Position numbers and translations under genes: made by a program
Origin: Candidatus Synoicihabitans palmerolidicus
GTDB lineage: Bacteria > Verrucomicrobiota > Verrucomicrobiia > Opitutales > Opitutaceae
Direction of reading: 5' to 3'
DNA length: 64,000 bases
NCBI GenBank assembly: GCA_020809425.1
Contig: JAGGDC010000001.1
Coordinates: forward strand, 1,997,001-2,061,000
Shown: piece after piece, positions 27,853 to 37,629 of the stretch
Layout of the letters: every line of letters starts with the position of its first letter
How positions within the stretch are numbered: position 1 is the first letter of the stretch
Notes under the pieces: model-generated
What the model saw: only the letters and a program-made list of their open reading frames with translations
What the model was told of the DNA's origin: nothing
Databases searched by the model: none

Positions 27853-29003
27853 GTCGTTACCTCCTCCATGGTGCGTCGGCGACGTTCCAATCCCGGCTTG
27901 GCCCAGGTCCGAGCACTGTTGAGCACGACTCCCATCAGCAGTCCCATCAACAACAGGTTCGACAACCCCGCACTGATAAACGGCAGCGACATGCCCTTGG
28001 TCGGCAATAACCCGGTCACCACGCCGAGATTAATTATGGCTTGCAGGGTGATCAGCAGAATCGCCCCCGCCACCAGCAGAAACTGGAACAAGTTCGGGGC
28101 CCGCCGTAGATGCAGCAGTCCCAGTAGGAATATCACCAGAAAGGTCACCACCACCCCGAGGGTGAATTTGAGTCCCATCTCCTCCCCCATCACCGCAAAA
28201 ATAAAATCCGTGTGTGCTTCGGGCAGGAAATTGATCTGTTGCCGCCCTTGTCCGATTCCGGCGCCATTTACGCCTCCCACCGCGAACGCCGCCAACGATT
28301 GGTAAAGCTGATACGTGCCTCCGAGTTTGTTACCTTCCACATCCAGAAACGTCGTGAACCGCTCCAAGCGATTAGGATTGCGCACGACCAACACCGAAAA
28401 TCCGGCCATCGCCGCTCCGACCGTGGGCACAATGTAGTACCACTTCGCGCCCGCCAAAAATAACAAAATCAATCCCACCGCCAGCGTGAGCGCCGCAGTC
28501 CCGAAATCCGATTGCAACAGAATCAATCCTGCAAAGCTCGCCATGATTCCCAAGGGCCACATGAACCCGCGCTTGAACTCGCCAATCCGCGTCTGGTTCA
28601 TGGCCAAATAGTGCGCCAAGCAGAACACCATGGCCAATTTCGTAAATTCCGACGCCTGCAACTTAAACGATCCCACCCCCAACCAGCGACGACTGCCGTT
28701 GATAGAAATACCCACTCCCGGAATCACCGTCAGGACCAAAGCCGCGGCGGCACCAATCCCCACCACCCAGGCCCAACGACGCGCATCTTCCATGTCGATC
28801 AGGCTCACCACCCAACACGCGATCATCGCACCGACCATGCCGATCGCCTGTTTGGTCAGGTAATAAAACGGCCCCTGCTCAAACGATGCAGTCGCACTAA
28901 AAAGCACCGGCAATCCGACGATCAGCAACCCAATGACACACACCACCATCAGCGCGGCGGGGCTTTGGGAGAGACCGGATGGGGAACGAGTGGAGGCTGG
29001 CAC
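27849..29003 (-). CDS. ftsW: Peptidoglycan glycosyltransferase FtsW (SEDS family)
   Basis: This 384-residue SEDS protein polymerises lipid II at the septum together with FtsI. It has about ten membrane helices, NGSRRWLGVGSFKLQASEFTKLA (the SEDS signature with QxSEF), LLQSDFGTA, the large loop with TYQLYQSLAAFAVGG and FLPEAHTDFIFAVMGEE, and TGLLPTKGMSLPFISAG near the end. It is intact, and its stop overlaps the murG start. Confidence 0.96.
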   Translation of the reverse strand: MPASTRSPSGLSQSPAALMVVCVIGLLIVGLPVLFSATASFEQGPFYYLTKQAIGMVGAMIACWVVSLIDMEDARRWAWVVGIGAAAALVLTVIPGVGISINGSRRWLGVGSFKLQASEFTKLAMVFCLAHYLAMNQTRIGEFKRGFMWPLGIMASFAGLILLQSDFGTAALTLAVGLILLFLAGAKWYYIVPTVGAAMAGFSVLVVRNPNRLERFTTFLDVEGNKLGGTYQLYQSLAAFAVGGVNGAGIGQGRQQINFLPEAHTDFIFAVMGEEMGLKFTLGVVVTFLVIFLLGLLHLRRAPNLFQFLLVAGAILLITLQAIINLGVVTGLLPTKGMSLPFISAGLSNLLLMGLLMGVVLNSARTWAKPGLERRRRTMEEVTT

Positions 29004-29053
29004 AGGTTAGCAAGATTGAGTCGAAGCGCTCGGCGGGCGGAGTTAAACGGTTC

Positions 29054-30214
29054 TCAGCGGGAAAGCGGCGGGTCATCGCTGTTCTCTCCGCCTACATGGA
29101 TCGTCTTGATCGAGGGTTCATCGTCTTCCGCCGGGGCGTCCTCGACCTGGATCACCGGCACGTTCTGCAAACTCATATCGTCGAGACCCTCATCCAAATC
29201 GCCATCGTCCCTCAACACACTGCTCGTCGCCGGGGCCACTGCGGGTCGCAAGAACGACGATTCTGCCGGAGTTGGCAGTTCTTCCGGAACCTTCGCACCC
29301 GGGATTTTTAGTTCCTGCCCCACTCGGATAAGTGACGGATCTTTGATCATGTTCGCCAATTCAATCACTCCGCGCTTCACCCCGTAGCGCCGCGCGATGA
29401 CGTTAAGACTCTCCCCCGATGCGACCACGTGTTTATAAACACCGCTGCCTGAGCCCACTGTCACGGCCGTCTCAACCGCCGGGGTCTCGGTGCTCAACTT
29501 TTCCGTCACCGGTGCCGGCGCCTCCGGAATCGCCAGGCGATCCCCCGCCCTCACCAAATTACTGCGCAAATTATTGAAGGCCTTGAGCTGGGCCACCGTG
29601 GTGCCATGCCGCCGGGCAATTACTGCCAAAGTATCGCCGGGTTGGATCAAATAGGTCGTCGTCTCCGCCGCGCCCGTACTCGAAGTCGCGGCCACCACCT
29701 TCATTTGCTTCCCCGGAATCACCAGCACTTGGTCCAATCGCAAACCGGCATCCGGTCGCAAATCATTCGCTGCCGCGAGCTCCCGCACGGACAACCCGTT
29801 CTTCCGCGCCAGAGTCCAAAGATTGTCCCCCCGCTTGACCGTATAAGTCACCGCCGGCGTCACCTCAAATTTCTCCGCCGGCTGCATAGCTGTCGCGACC
29901 GCCGATTGCGGACGAAGTGGACTGAATCGTGAACCCGTTCCGAATGACGGTTTCGCCACCGCCGGAGCATTTGGATCAAACATCGGACTCTCCGCGGAAA
30001 CCAACGGCGGATTCAAATCCCGGTCCGACAACTCAGGCGCCGCGGAAATGGGCGAGGACACGATCGTTCCGTTCGCTCGCGAGGTGCTCTCTTCGACGAT
30101 CGCGGGTGATACGGGCCCGGCGGACTTACTGCTGGAACGACAGCCGGGAATCGCGATCGCGAGCACCGCGACGTGAATGGCAATTACGGCACTTAAAATG
30201 TTGAGCAGTTTCAT
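29054..30214 (-). CDS. Lipoprotein with three LysM peptidoglycan-binding domains
   Basis: A signal sequence (MKLLNILSAVIAIHVAVLAIAIPGC) ends in a plausible lipobox at Cys25, followed by SSSKS. A proline/serine-rich linker leads to three LysM repeats, at about 108-152 (YTVKRGDNLWTLARKNG), 170-214 (YLIQPGDTLAVIARRHG) and 245-292 (HVVASGESLNVIARRYG). The C-terminal 80 residues are acidic and probably disordered. LysM binds the GlcNAc backbone of peptidoglycan. Its place between murD and ftsW inside the dcw block suggests a structural or division-linked wall role, but there is no catalytic domain to say which. Confidence 0.9.
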   Translation of the reverse strand: MKLLNILSAVIAIHVAVLAIAIPGCRSSSKSAGPVSPAIVEESTSRANGTIVSSPISAAPELSDRDLNPPLVSAESPMFDPNAPAVAKPSFGTGSRFSPLRPQSAVATAMQPAEKFEVTPAVTYTVKRGDNLWTLARKNGLSVRELAAANDLRPDAGLRLDQVLVIPGKQMKVVAATSSTGAAETTTYLIQPGDTLAVIARRHGTTVAQLKAFNNLRSNLVRAGDRLAIPEAPAPVTEKLSTETPAVETAVTVGSGSGVYKHVVASGESLNVIARRYGVKRGVIELANMIKDPSLIRVGQELKIPGAKVPEELPTPAESSFLRPAVAPATSSVLRDDGDLDEGLDDMSLQNVPVIQVEDAPAEDDEPSIKTIHVGGENSDDPPLSR

Positions 30215-30250
30215 GACGAGGAGATGAGACGAGGGCTGATGATAAAGTGA

Positions 30251-31537
30251 CTAGGAAGAAGTGGGGGCCTCCGTTAAAGCCCTCACTAGGGACTCGAACT
30301 GCGACCCACGGTCAGTGTAGCCAGCGAACGCATCCAGACTGGAAAACCCGGGGCTTAATAAGACTTGATCCCCTGGTTGTGCGTTCGTCGCCGCGATGTG
30401 CACGGCGTCGGCAAGGTCGGCACACACCTGATGCGGCACTGCTGCCGCTCCGAAGAATGTAGCCAGGATATTACGTGTATCGCCAATCAACAAGACTTGC
30501 TTCACGCGCGGCACAATTCTTTTCACAAACCCCGCAACATCGCCGCCCTTGGCTTTTCCGCCCGCAATCAATATGATGGGAGCGCAAAATCGCATCAACG
30601 CTGCTTCGGTCGCATGAAAATTGGTGGCCTTCGAATCGTTCCACCAGGTCACTTCCGCCACTTGAGTCACCTTGGCCAACCGATGCGGCCCCACCGCAAA
30701 GGTTTGCGCAGCCGCATATAACAGAGGTTCACGCAACCCCATTGCTCTCCACCACGCTGCCGCTAGCAGGAAATTTTCTCGCTGAGGTTGATCGTCGAAC
30801 ACCGTGCCACTCAACAACACATCGCCGGCCGGATCCTCGGTGTCGACCACCGCTCCCTCCGGCAGGGACTGCCCAAACTGTTCCGCCGCCCGCGCTACAC
30901 CCGATCCGGCAAAGACCTCCCTCCCCACTGCGCGTTCAAATAAACGCCATTTGGATTCAAAGTAACTCTGCATCGATCCGTGACGCTCCAGATGATCCTC
31001 CGCAAAGTTGGTCCAAATCGCGGCGTCGGCCCGCATGTGGTGCAACATTTCCGCCTGAAAAGAACTGACCTCACACACCGCGATGGAATCTGGGGCGCCC
31101 CCTTCTCGAGCCACCACTACTTGGCTGAAAGCGGTCCCAATGTTTCCTACCGACCAAGAATCTACCCCGGCCTCATGCAGCGCGTAGGTCAGAAATTCCG
31201 TCAACGTCGTCTTCCCATTGGTGCCCGTGATCGCCACCAGCTTGCCTCGCCAAAACAACGACGCGAAATCGATCTCCGCCAAACAAATCACGCCTGAGGA
31301 GCGTGCCTCCACGACCCAAGTGTGGTTCGGTGGAAACCCGGGCGACACCAACACCAATTTGTGCCCGGTGGGACGAAATACCGTCTCCGCGCCATCACGG
31401 CCACCTTCGTCGTAAATGGTGGCGTCACCGCCCAAATGCCGCACCAATCCCACCGCAGCCTGTCCACTCACGCCCGCGCCCAATACCGCCACCGGGGCGG
31501 TCAGCAGAGGTTTAACAAAGGGCGGTGGATTTAACAT
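30251..31537 (-). CDS. murD: UDP-MurNAc-L-alanine--D-glutamate ligase MurD
   Basis: This 428-residue Mur ligase adds D-Glu to the stem peptide. The N-terminal domain has AVLGAGVSGQAAVGLVRHLGG, the central ATP loop is AITGTNGKTTLTEFL, and NFAEDHLERHGS, HRLAKV and WWNDSKATNFHATEAAL are the family's nucleotide- and substrate-binding blocks. LLSPGFSSLDAFAGYTDRGSQF is the conserved MurD C-terminal signature. It sits between mraY and the LysM lipoprotein, all on one strand. Confidence 0.95.
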   Translation of the reverse strand: MLNPPPFVKPLLTAPVAVLGAGVSGQAAVGLVRHLGGDATIYDEGGRDGAETVFRPTGHKLVLVSPGFPPNHTWVVEARSSGVICLAEIDFASLFWRGKLVAITGTNGKTTLTEFLTYALHEAGVDSWSVGNIGTAFSQVVVAREGGAPDSIAVCEVSSFQAEMLHHMRADAAIWTNFAEDHLERHGSMQSYFESKWRLFERAVGREVFAGSGVARAAEQFGQSLPEGAVVDTEDPAGDVLLSGTVFDDQPQRENFLLAAAWWRAMGLREPLLYAAAQTFAVGPHRLAKVTQVAEVTWWNDSKATNFHATEAALMRFCAPIILIAGGKAKGGDVAGFVKRIVPRVKQVLLIGDTRNILATFFGAAAVPHQVCADLADAVHIAATNAQPGDQVLLSPGFSSLDAFAGYTDRGSQFESLVRALTEAPTSS

Positions 31538-31564
31538 GGTTGGAATGAAAAGTTCTCAGGTAGT

Positions 31565-32686
31565 TCAGCGGAGCTTCAGGGTGCCCAAGCCGATCAGGGC
31601 GCACATTAATGAGAGTATCCAAAATCGCAGCACGACCTTCGTCTCCGGCCAGCCTAGGTTCTGAAAATGATGATGGATCGGTGCCATCCGGAAGAACCGA
31701 CGCCCTTCTCCGTACCTGCGCCGTGTCGCTTTAAAATACCCCACCTGAATGATAACCGAAAGCGCTTCCGTCACGAACACGCCTCCCACCACCACGAGGG
31801 TCAGTGGCTGTTGCACCATGAAGGCGATCACGCCAATCAATCCCCCCAAGGCCAGCGACCCGGTGTCACCCATGAACACTTCCGCCGGATGGGAGTTATA
31901 CCAGAGGAACGCCATGCCGGCCCCCACCAACGATCCGCAGATGACCGCCAGTTCCCCCGCTCCCGGTACATAGCCCATCAACAAATACTCCGCGATTCGG
32001 GTGTTTCCCACCGCATAGGCCATGATGCCGTAAACCAACGCCACCGTGATCGTACATCCGATCGCCAAGCCATCCAGTCCGTCCGTCAGATTGATCGCAT
32101 TGCTGAATCCCACCACCCAGAAAAACATCATCACGAAGAGCAGTACCAAGCCCATCACTCCCAGAAACAAAAACACCGGCTCCTTGAAAAACGGCACCCA
32201 TAACTCTCGAATGTGGGTCGCACTCATTTCGTTGGTTGCCAACATCAGCAAAGCCACCGCCGTCACGGTCGTTTGCCAAAATAACTTCTCCCGCGAGGAG
32301 ATACCATCGCGGTTTTTCTTCACCGCTTTGAGGTAGTCGTCTCGAAATCCGACCGCCGTCAGTGCACCATAGACGAACAATGAGGTCAGCACCCATATGT
32401 TCGGCGTAGCCCAGAGCACCGTGCTCACGGCCACGGCAAAAAATATCAACAGTCCACCCATCGTGGGGGTGTTCTTTTTGTCAAAGCGAGTGGCGAGATC
32501 ACCCGTGCGATCATCATCGTAGTGCTGCCCGAACTTCAGCCGCTGCAGCTTTCCGATCAACCACGGCCCAATCACGAAACCGACCACCGTCGCCGTGCCC
32601 GCGGCAAACAGGGTGCGCAGCGTGATGGATCGCAACACGCGAAGCGGTCCCCAGATATGTTCGTATTCAGCGAGATAAGACAGCAT
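31565..32686 (-). CDS. mraY: Phospho-MurNAc-pentapeptide transferase MraY
   Basis: This 373-residue polytopic membrane enzyme makes lipid I from UDP-MurNAc-pentapeptide and undecaprenyl phosphate. Blocks seen: KKNTPTMGGLL near the N-terminus, VGFRDDYLK (catalytic aspartates), NAINLTDGLDGLAIG, WYNSHPAEVFMGDTGSLALGG and RMAPIHHHFQNLGWPE (HHH motif). It starts 3 bp after the murF stop. It is intact. Confidence 0.96.
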   Translation of the reverse strand: MLSYLAEYEHIWGPLRVLRSITLRTLFAAGTATVVGFVIGPWLIGKLQRLKFGQHYDDDRTGDLATRFDKKNTPTMGGLLIFFAVAVSTVLWATPNIWVLTSLFVYGALTAVGFRDDYLKAVKKNRDGISSREKLFWQTTVTAVALLMLATNEMSATHIRELWVPFFKEPVFLFLGVMGLVLLFVMMFFWVVGFSNAINLTDGLDGLAIGCTITVALVYGIMAYAVGNTRIAEYLLMGYVPGAGELAVICGSLVGAGMAFLWYNSHPAEVFMGDTGSLALGGLIGVIAFMVQQPLTLVVVGGVFVTEALSVIIQVGYFKATRRRYGEGRRFFRMAPIHHHFQNLGWPETKVVLRFWILSLMCALIGLGTLKLR

Positions 32687-32689
32687 GGC

Positions 32690-34081
32690 TCAATGAGTCG
32701 CGGCGACCGCTCCTCCCATGATGGTTTCCAGTCGGTAGCATCGACTGCCTTTGACAAAAACCGGTCCGTGCCACCCGGCAACGCGTTCCCCTACTCCCTT
32801 CAGGCTCTCCACCATCTCGACTTGGTGTTCCGACGCCCCCGCCTCGATCGCACCTGCCTTCACCTCTTCACTGCCAGTCCCAATGACCAACGCCAAATCA
32901 GCCGACCTCAGCTGCAGCGAAGTCCCCAGTTCTCGATGCTTCTGATCACTTTCCACGCCCAACTCCTCCATTCCGCCAATTACAAAAAGACGTCCGTCTG
33001 TTCCCGGTGTCCGCTGATGGAACAACCGCAGCGCATCAGCCATCGAAGCCGGATTCGCATTGTAGCAATCAACATAAAGTAAACGACCTTGCACCTGGCT
33101 CACTTCGTCTCGCAATGGCGCCGCGCCCCAACCAGTGAGCCTTTCCCGAATTAGCGCCGGAGGAACGCCCAACCAACGCGCCACACTAATCGCCAATACC
33201 GCATTCTGGGTCATCCCATCACTGACTCGCCTAAAAATATACAACTGGGGTGCTCCGGCATCCCCGGGATACGTCAGACTCACCGCCGACTCGTCACATC
33301 GATGCGTAACGGTGTAGTAAACCCGATCCTCTGCCTCGTCGCTGCCGCGCAACACATCGGTACGTTCCACCGTGAGGCGTCGAACCGGAAGATCCCGAAA
33401 CGCCGGCATCTCCGCCACTGCTCGTGGTAATATGGCTACGCCGTCGCGACGCACTTGAGCCGGCAATTGTGCTTTCTCCTGCGCCACGCCACCTAGCCCG
33501 CCCAAGTCTCGGGTGTGCGCATGATCCACTAGCGTGATGACTGCGACATCGGGGTCGATCATGCGGGCCAATGGCGCCATCTCGCCAGGTGCACTGACCC
33601 CCGCCTCGATAATCGCAAAGCCGTGTTTCTCCGCATCCAAACGGGTTAATGTCAGCGGCACCCCGATGTGATTGTTGAGATTACCTTCCGTCGCCAACGC
33701 CCGTTCGCCCAATAAACGCGCCAGTAAATCTTTGGTCGAAGTCTTGCCCGCACTACCCGAAATGCCGGTCACCGGTCCTTTAAATGCCCGTCGATGTTCC
33801 CGCGCGATCATCTGAAAAACAGCCAAGGTGTCCTTCACCACCAATTGGGGTAATGCCACTTTCTCGCACACGCGGCTAACCAGTGCAGCCGTCGCGCCTG
33901 CGGCCGCCGCTGCCTCCACATAGTCGTGACCATCCCGGATATCCATGCGCAATGTCACAAACAGCTCCCCGGTCTTGATGCGTCGGGAATCAATCGCGAA
34001 CCCGGTGGCCGCGGCTGCCGGTAGCCTGGTCCATTGACCATGCGTCCAAGCTGCGAGTTGTTGAGGGTCGAAGATCGGCAC
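32690..34081 (-). CDS. murF: UDP-MurNAc-tripeptide--D-alanyl-D-alanine ligase MurF
   Basis: This 463-residue Mur ligase attaches the D-Ala-D-Ala made by Ddl. FAIDSRRIKTGELFVTLR is the N-terminal uridine-binding domain, TGISGSAGKTSTKDLLA the ATP loop, NNHIGVPLTLTRL and YNANPASMADALRLF further blocks, and GGMEELG the C-terminal domain. It follows murE by 29 bp on the same strand. Confidence 0.95.
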   Translation of the reverse strand: MPIFDPQQLAAWTHGQWTRLPAAAATGFAIDSRRIKTGELFVTLRMDIRDGHDYVEAAAAAGATAALVSRVCEKVALPQLVVKDTLAVFQMIAREHRRAFKGPVTGISGSAGKTSTKDLLARLLGERALATEGNLNNHIGVPLTLTRLDAEKHGFAIIEAGVSAPGEMAPLARMIDPDVAVITLVDHAHTRDLGGLGGVAQEKAQLPAQVRRDGVAILPRAVAEMPAFRDLPVRRLTVERTDVLRGSDEAEDRVYYTVTHRCDESAVSLTYPGDAGAPQLYIFRRVSDGMTQNAVLAISVARWLGVPPALIRERLTGWGAAPLRDEVSQVQGRLLYVDCYNANPASMADALRLFHQRTPGTDGRLFVIGGMEELGVESDQKHRELGTSLQLRSADLALVIGTGSEEVKAGAIEAGASEHQVEMVESLKGVGERVAGWHGPVFVKGSRCYRLETIMGGAVAATH

Positions 34082-34110
34082 CGGGGGTAGTGGTGAAGGT
34101 TGAAAGAAAA

Positions 34111-35595
34111 CTAGGGTCGCGCTATTCGTTTGATGGCAATCAGCTCCCGCGCGACCAAACGGTCGTCGAAGGGAACTACGGTGTCTGCAAATTCTTGATA
34201 CGGCTCGTGGCCTTTGCCTGCGATCAACAGGCTGTCGCCCGGCTTCGCAATATCGAGGGCAAGGCTGATCGCCCTGCGACGATCCTCGATCCAGGTCAGT
34301 TTTTCCGGAGTGGTCACCCCCGTCTCCATGTCGGCGAAGATCTGGCTCAAGGCTTCCCTCCGAGGATTGTCGGCCGTGGCGAACGTAAAATCGGCGCGCT
34401 CCTGCACGGCCTTCATCATCATCGCCCGTTTCGAACGATCACGATTTCCACCACACCCAAATACCACCAACAGTCGACCCGGCGTTACTAGTCGCAACAT
34501 CGCCAGCGCATTGCGCAGCGCGTCGTCGGTATGAGCATAATCCACCAGCACATTAAATGGCTGTCCTTCTTCGATGCGCTCCATGCGTCCCGGAACTCCC
34601 GTAAAATTGTGCAGAAGGTCCAACATGACTGCCGGGTCACGACCCAGCGCATACGCCGTCGCAATCGCCGCCAACAAATTGGATAGATTATAGCGACCGA
34701 TCAAAGGAGAAGTCACCAACCGTTCTCCCTGTGGCCACACCAGCGTAAAAGTCGTGCTTTTAAAACCATAGGTCACGTCCTTCGCTCGCACTTGCGCGCT
34801 CTCTTTTTCCCCAAACGTGACCCGCGCTTGGTGCGCCGCTAAACGCGCCAATAACTCAGGTCCACGAGTGTTATCAATATTGATCACCGATACCGCCGGG
34901 CGTCCTCCCTGTTCCCCTGTAAATAGACGTGCCTTTACCTCAAAATACTCGTCCATCGACGTGTGATAATCGAGATGATCACGAGTCAAATTGGTATACA
35001 CCGCCACTCCGAAACGCAACCCGTTGATCCGCTGCTGATCAATCCCGTGCGAACTGACCTCCATCACCGCCTCGCGGCAACCCGCGTCACGCATCTGTGC
35101 GAGCATCCCAAACGTATCAATCGCTTCCGGCGTCGTCTTGAAAGACGGCACCGCCCGCGCGCCCAAATCATAGGCGATCGTCCCCAACAGTCCAACGGGT
35201 TTCTGCCCACCAATCAAATGACGGACCAGATGGGCCACGGTCGTTTTTCCGTTGGTACCGGTGATCCCCACGACCTTGAGATCTTGATCGGGCATTTTGT
35301 TATACCGTCGTGCCATCGTCGCCACCAAAGCGCGAGGGTCCTCCGCATGCACAAACGTGATCTTGGCCGGCGTCGTGCGCGGCATAATCCCAGCCACCAC
35401 CGCGACCGCCCCCCGCGAAATCGCTTCATCGATGTAGTTCACTCCGTTCGTGCGCAAACCAGGCAGCGCAAAGAACACATTGCCCGGCACCACGCGACGG
35501 CTATCAATCGCCAGCCCGGAAATAGGGCGCGAAAGGTTGCCCTTCACGGCCAAAACCTCATCTTCGCTTAGATAGTTACTTAGTTTCGGGGCCAT
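34111..35595 (-). CDS. murE: UDP-MurNAc-L-Ala-D-Glu--meso-diaminopimelate ligase MurE
   Basis: This Mur ligase adds the third stem residue. The ATP loop is GITGTNGKTTVAHLV. The substrate motif ATADNPRREAL contains DNPR, which marks meso-diaminopimelate as substrate and fits the dapL gene elsewhere in the window. LVDYAHTDDALRNAL and LLIAGKGHEPYQEF are also family blocks. I use ATG at 35595 (MAPKLSNYL) because conserved sequence begins there. A TTG at 35700 overlaps the ftsI stop by 4 bp and would add 35 unconserved residues; it remains possible. Confidence 0.93.
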   Translation of the reverse strand: MAPKLSNYLSEDEVLAVKGNLSRPISGLAIDSRRVVPGNVFFALPGLRTNGVNYIDEAISRGAVAVVAGIMPRTTPAKITFVHAEDPRALVATMARRYNKMPDQDLKVVGITGTNGKTTVAHLVRHLIGGQKPVGLLGTIAYDLGARAVPSFKTTPEAIDTFGMLAQMRDAGCREAVMEVSSHGIDQQRINGLRFGVAVYTNLTRDHLDYHTSMDEYFEVKARLFTGEQGGRPAVSVINIDNTRGPELLARLAAHQARVTFGEKESAQVRAKDVTYGFKSTTFTLVWPQGERLVTSPLIGRYNLSNLLAAIATAYALGRDPAVMLDLLHNFTGVPGRMERIEEGQPFNVLVDYAHTDDALRNALAMLRLVTPGRLLVVFGCGGNRDRSKRAMMMKAVQERADFTFATADNPRREALSQIFADMETGVTTPEKLTWIEDRRRAISLALDIAKPGDSLLIAGKGHEPYQEFADTVVPFDDRLVARELIAIKRIARP

Positions 35596-35696
35596 TTTAA
35601 ATACGCGGTTGCGCGCTGAAGTTTCACGACGAGTGCTCGCGGGCATCGGACTGCCAAAGGCATTGATCAAAGAATAGTTTTGTGTGAGATAACCGA

Positions 35697-37616
35697 TCAA
35701 CGTCGGCCTCCTTCCAAGGCAAGAAGTGGCTGAGTCGTGATCTCCTCCACCGGTTTTATATCGAGATAGGAAATAAGTCCCTTCGCCACGCGACGGAATG
35801 CGGGGACCGCCACCTTCGAGCCATAGTTGGTGCCGCCTTCCACTTTCGCATCATCCACGATCACGGTGACAACCACTTCAGGAGCAGAAGCAGGGAAAAA
35901 ACCAACAAACGACCCCACATGATGTCGTTTGGAATACTTTCCATCGATCAACTTCTGCGCCGTGCCAGTCTTACCCGCGATTTGATAGCCATCAATTGCC
36001 GCGTCACGTCCAGTACCGATTTGGGTTACCCCTCGAAGCATCTGCGCCATCGCTCTGGCCACTTGCGGCTTCATCACCCGGCGCCGCGTTACCCCACCAA
36101 AATTGTAGATTGATTCGCCCGAGGCTGCGCGAATCTCGCGTATCAACTGGGGTTTCAACAAAGCGCCGTCACTGGCGATCGAAGCCATCGCATAGTGAAT
36201 CTGAATCGGCGTCGCCGAGATGCTGTAACCAGCCGGAATACGAGTAATCTCCAGCGCGCTCCACTTGTCGGGAGTGTTCAACAAGCCTTTGCTTTCGTAG
36301 CCGAGGGGGAATCCACTCTTTTCGCCAAACCCAAACTGCCGGGCATAATCATACATGCGCTGCTCGCCCAGTCGCATCCCCAGCTGCGCCGCGCCAATAT
36401 TGCTCGATTGCGAGATGATTTCCGCCACGGACAACGGATGATGGTAGGTGTGCTCGTCCGGCATAAACCGACGCACCCTCCCCTTATACTCGATGGAGGC
36501 GATCGAACAATTGAATCGCGTGCTCGGAGTGACCAACCCGTCCTCCAACGCCCCCGACGCCGCTACGATCTTGAACGTCGACCCTGGATCAATGAGATCG
36601 GTCACTGCCGTGTTGCGCTGTACCTCCAGTTTCACTTCAGTGTAGTGGTTAAGGTCATACGTCGGATAGTTCGCCATCCCCAGCAGGAACCCGCTCTTGG
36701 CATCGCTTACGATGATTGTCGCCTTCTCGGGTTTGTAAGTTTCCGCCATCATCGCGAGCTCGGATTCGATCAGGTGCTGCACAACCGAATCAATGGACAA
36801 CACCACCTGGTAACCATCACTCGCAGGAACCTGTCGCGTGCGAAACTGAGCTAACTCGCGACGGCGCCCGTCCTTCTCCGATTCCCTCCAGCCGTCCTGG
36901 CCCCGCAGATAAAAATCCGCAAACGCTTCTACTCCGCCCGACGCTTCGTCCTCGCGGTTCATAAAACCAATGACGTGGGCCGCCAGTCGATTCAGAGGAT
37001 ACTCGCGCTCATAGTGACGCGAAATGGTCAACCCGCGCGGCAATCCTTTGTATACCGCCGATATTTGGTCTTCCGGCTCGTCCACATCAGAGACGTTGAT
37101 CCCACGAATCTTATTGAAAACACTCTCCGTCACGCCCTCGTCGAGCTTCACCCACCGGCTTTTGATTCGTCCATCACGGAGGCCGTCACGAGAGTCCAGT
37201 TCCGGATCCACTTTCCGCCAATCCGGCTTCCAAAATTCTTCCAGGTCGCCCAACGGCATTGCCAAAATCTGCGCGAGCGCGATGCGTTTGCGCCTCTCAA
37301 TCGATTCCAGAGCCACCGCTCGATCTGCATTATGCTTCGCGACGTGCTCAATGTACTCTTCCAGTGCCCAAGGATCCACCGCTAGTTGCACCAATGGGCG
37401 CGAGGTCGCCAATACATCTCCGCGCGCATCCAGAATATCCCCACGGCGGGCTCGATCCGTTTCCACCGTCCGCCTCGCCCGATCCACATAACTCACCAAA
37501 CGCGCCCGATCCAGTACGTGCAACTGCACGAGACGCGCACCAACCCCCGCGAAACACAAGAGAACCGTGGTCGCGAGCAGCACAAGTCGATAACTGGAGG
37601 CGAATCCTTTGGACAT
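35697..37616 (-). CDS. ftsI: Peptidoglycan D,D-transpeptidase FtsI (PBP3-type)
   Basis: This class B penicillin-binding protein of about 639 residues cross-links septal peptidoglycan with FtsW. It has one N-terminal membrane helix (VLLATTVLLCFAGVGARLV), a pedestal region, and a transpeptidase domain with IDPGSTFKIVAASG (active Ser and Lys, about residue 345), QSSNIGAAQLG (SxN) and QIAGKTGTAQKLI (KTGT). No PASTA domains are present. ATG at 37616 is preferred; a TTG at 37625 adds three residues. Confidence 0.95.
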   Translation of the reverse strand: MSKGFASSYRLVLLATTVLLCFAGVGARLVQLHVLDRARLVSYVDRARRTVETDRARRGDILDARGDVLATSRPLVQLAVDPWALEEYIEHVAKHNADRAVALESIERRKRIALAQILAMPLGDLEEFWKPDWRKVDPELDSRDGLRDGRIKSRWVKLDEGVTESVFNKIRGINVSDVDEPEDQISAVYKGLPRGLTISRHYEREYPLNRLAAHVIGFMNREDEASGGVEAFADFYLRGQDGWRESEKDGRRRELAQFRTRQVPASDGYQVVLSIDSVVQHLIESELAMMAETYKPEKATIIVSDAKSGFLLGMANYPTYDLNHYTEVKLEVQRNTAVTDLIDPGSTFKIVAASGALEDGLVTPSTRFNCSIASIEYKGRVRRFMPDEHTYHHPLSVAEIISQSSNIGAAQLGMRLGEQRMYDYARQFGFGEKSGFPLGYESKGLLNTPDKWSALEITRIPAGYSISATPIQIHYAMASIASDGALLKPQLIREIRAASGESIYNFGGVTRRRVMKPQVARAMAQMLRGVTQIGTGRDAAIDGYQIAGKTGTAQKLIDGKYSKRHHVGSFVGFFPASAPEVVVTVIVDDAKVEGGTNYGSKVAVPAFRRVAKGLISYLDIKPVEEITTQPLLALEGGRR

Positions 37617-37629
37617 TACAGGCAACTAC

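Noticed and set aside
28512..29387. 291-codon plus-strand frame over ftsW and the LysM gene
   Set aside because: It is antisense to two well-supported genes and has no motif.
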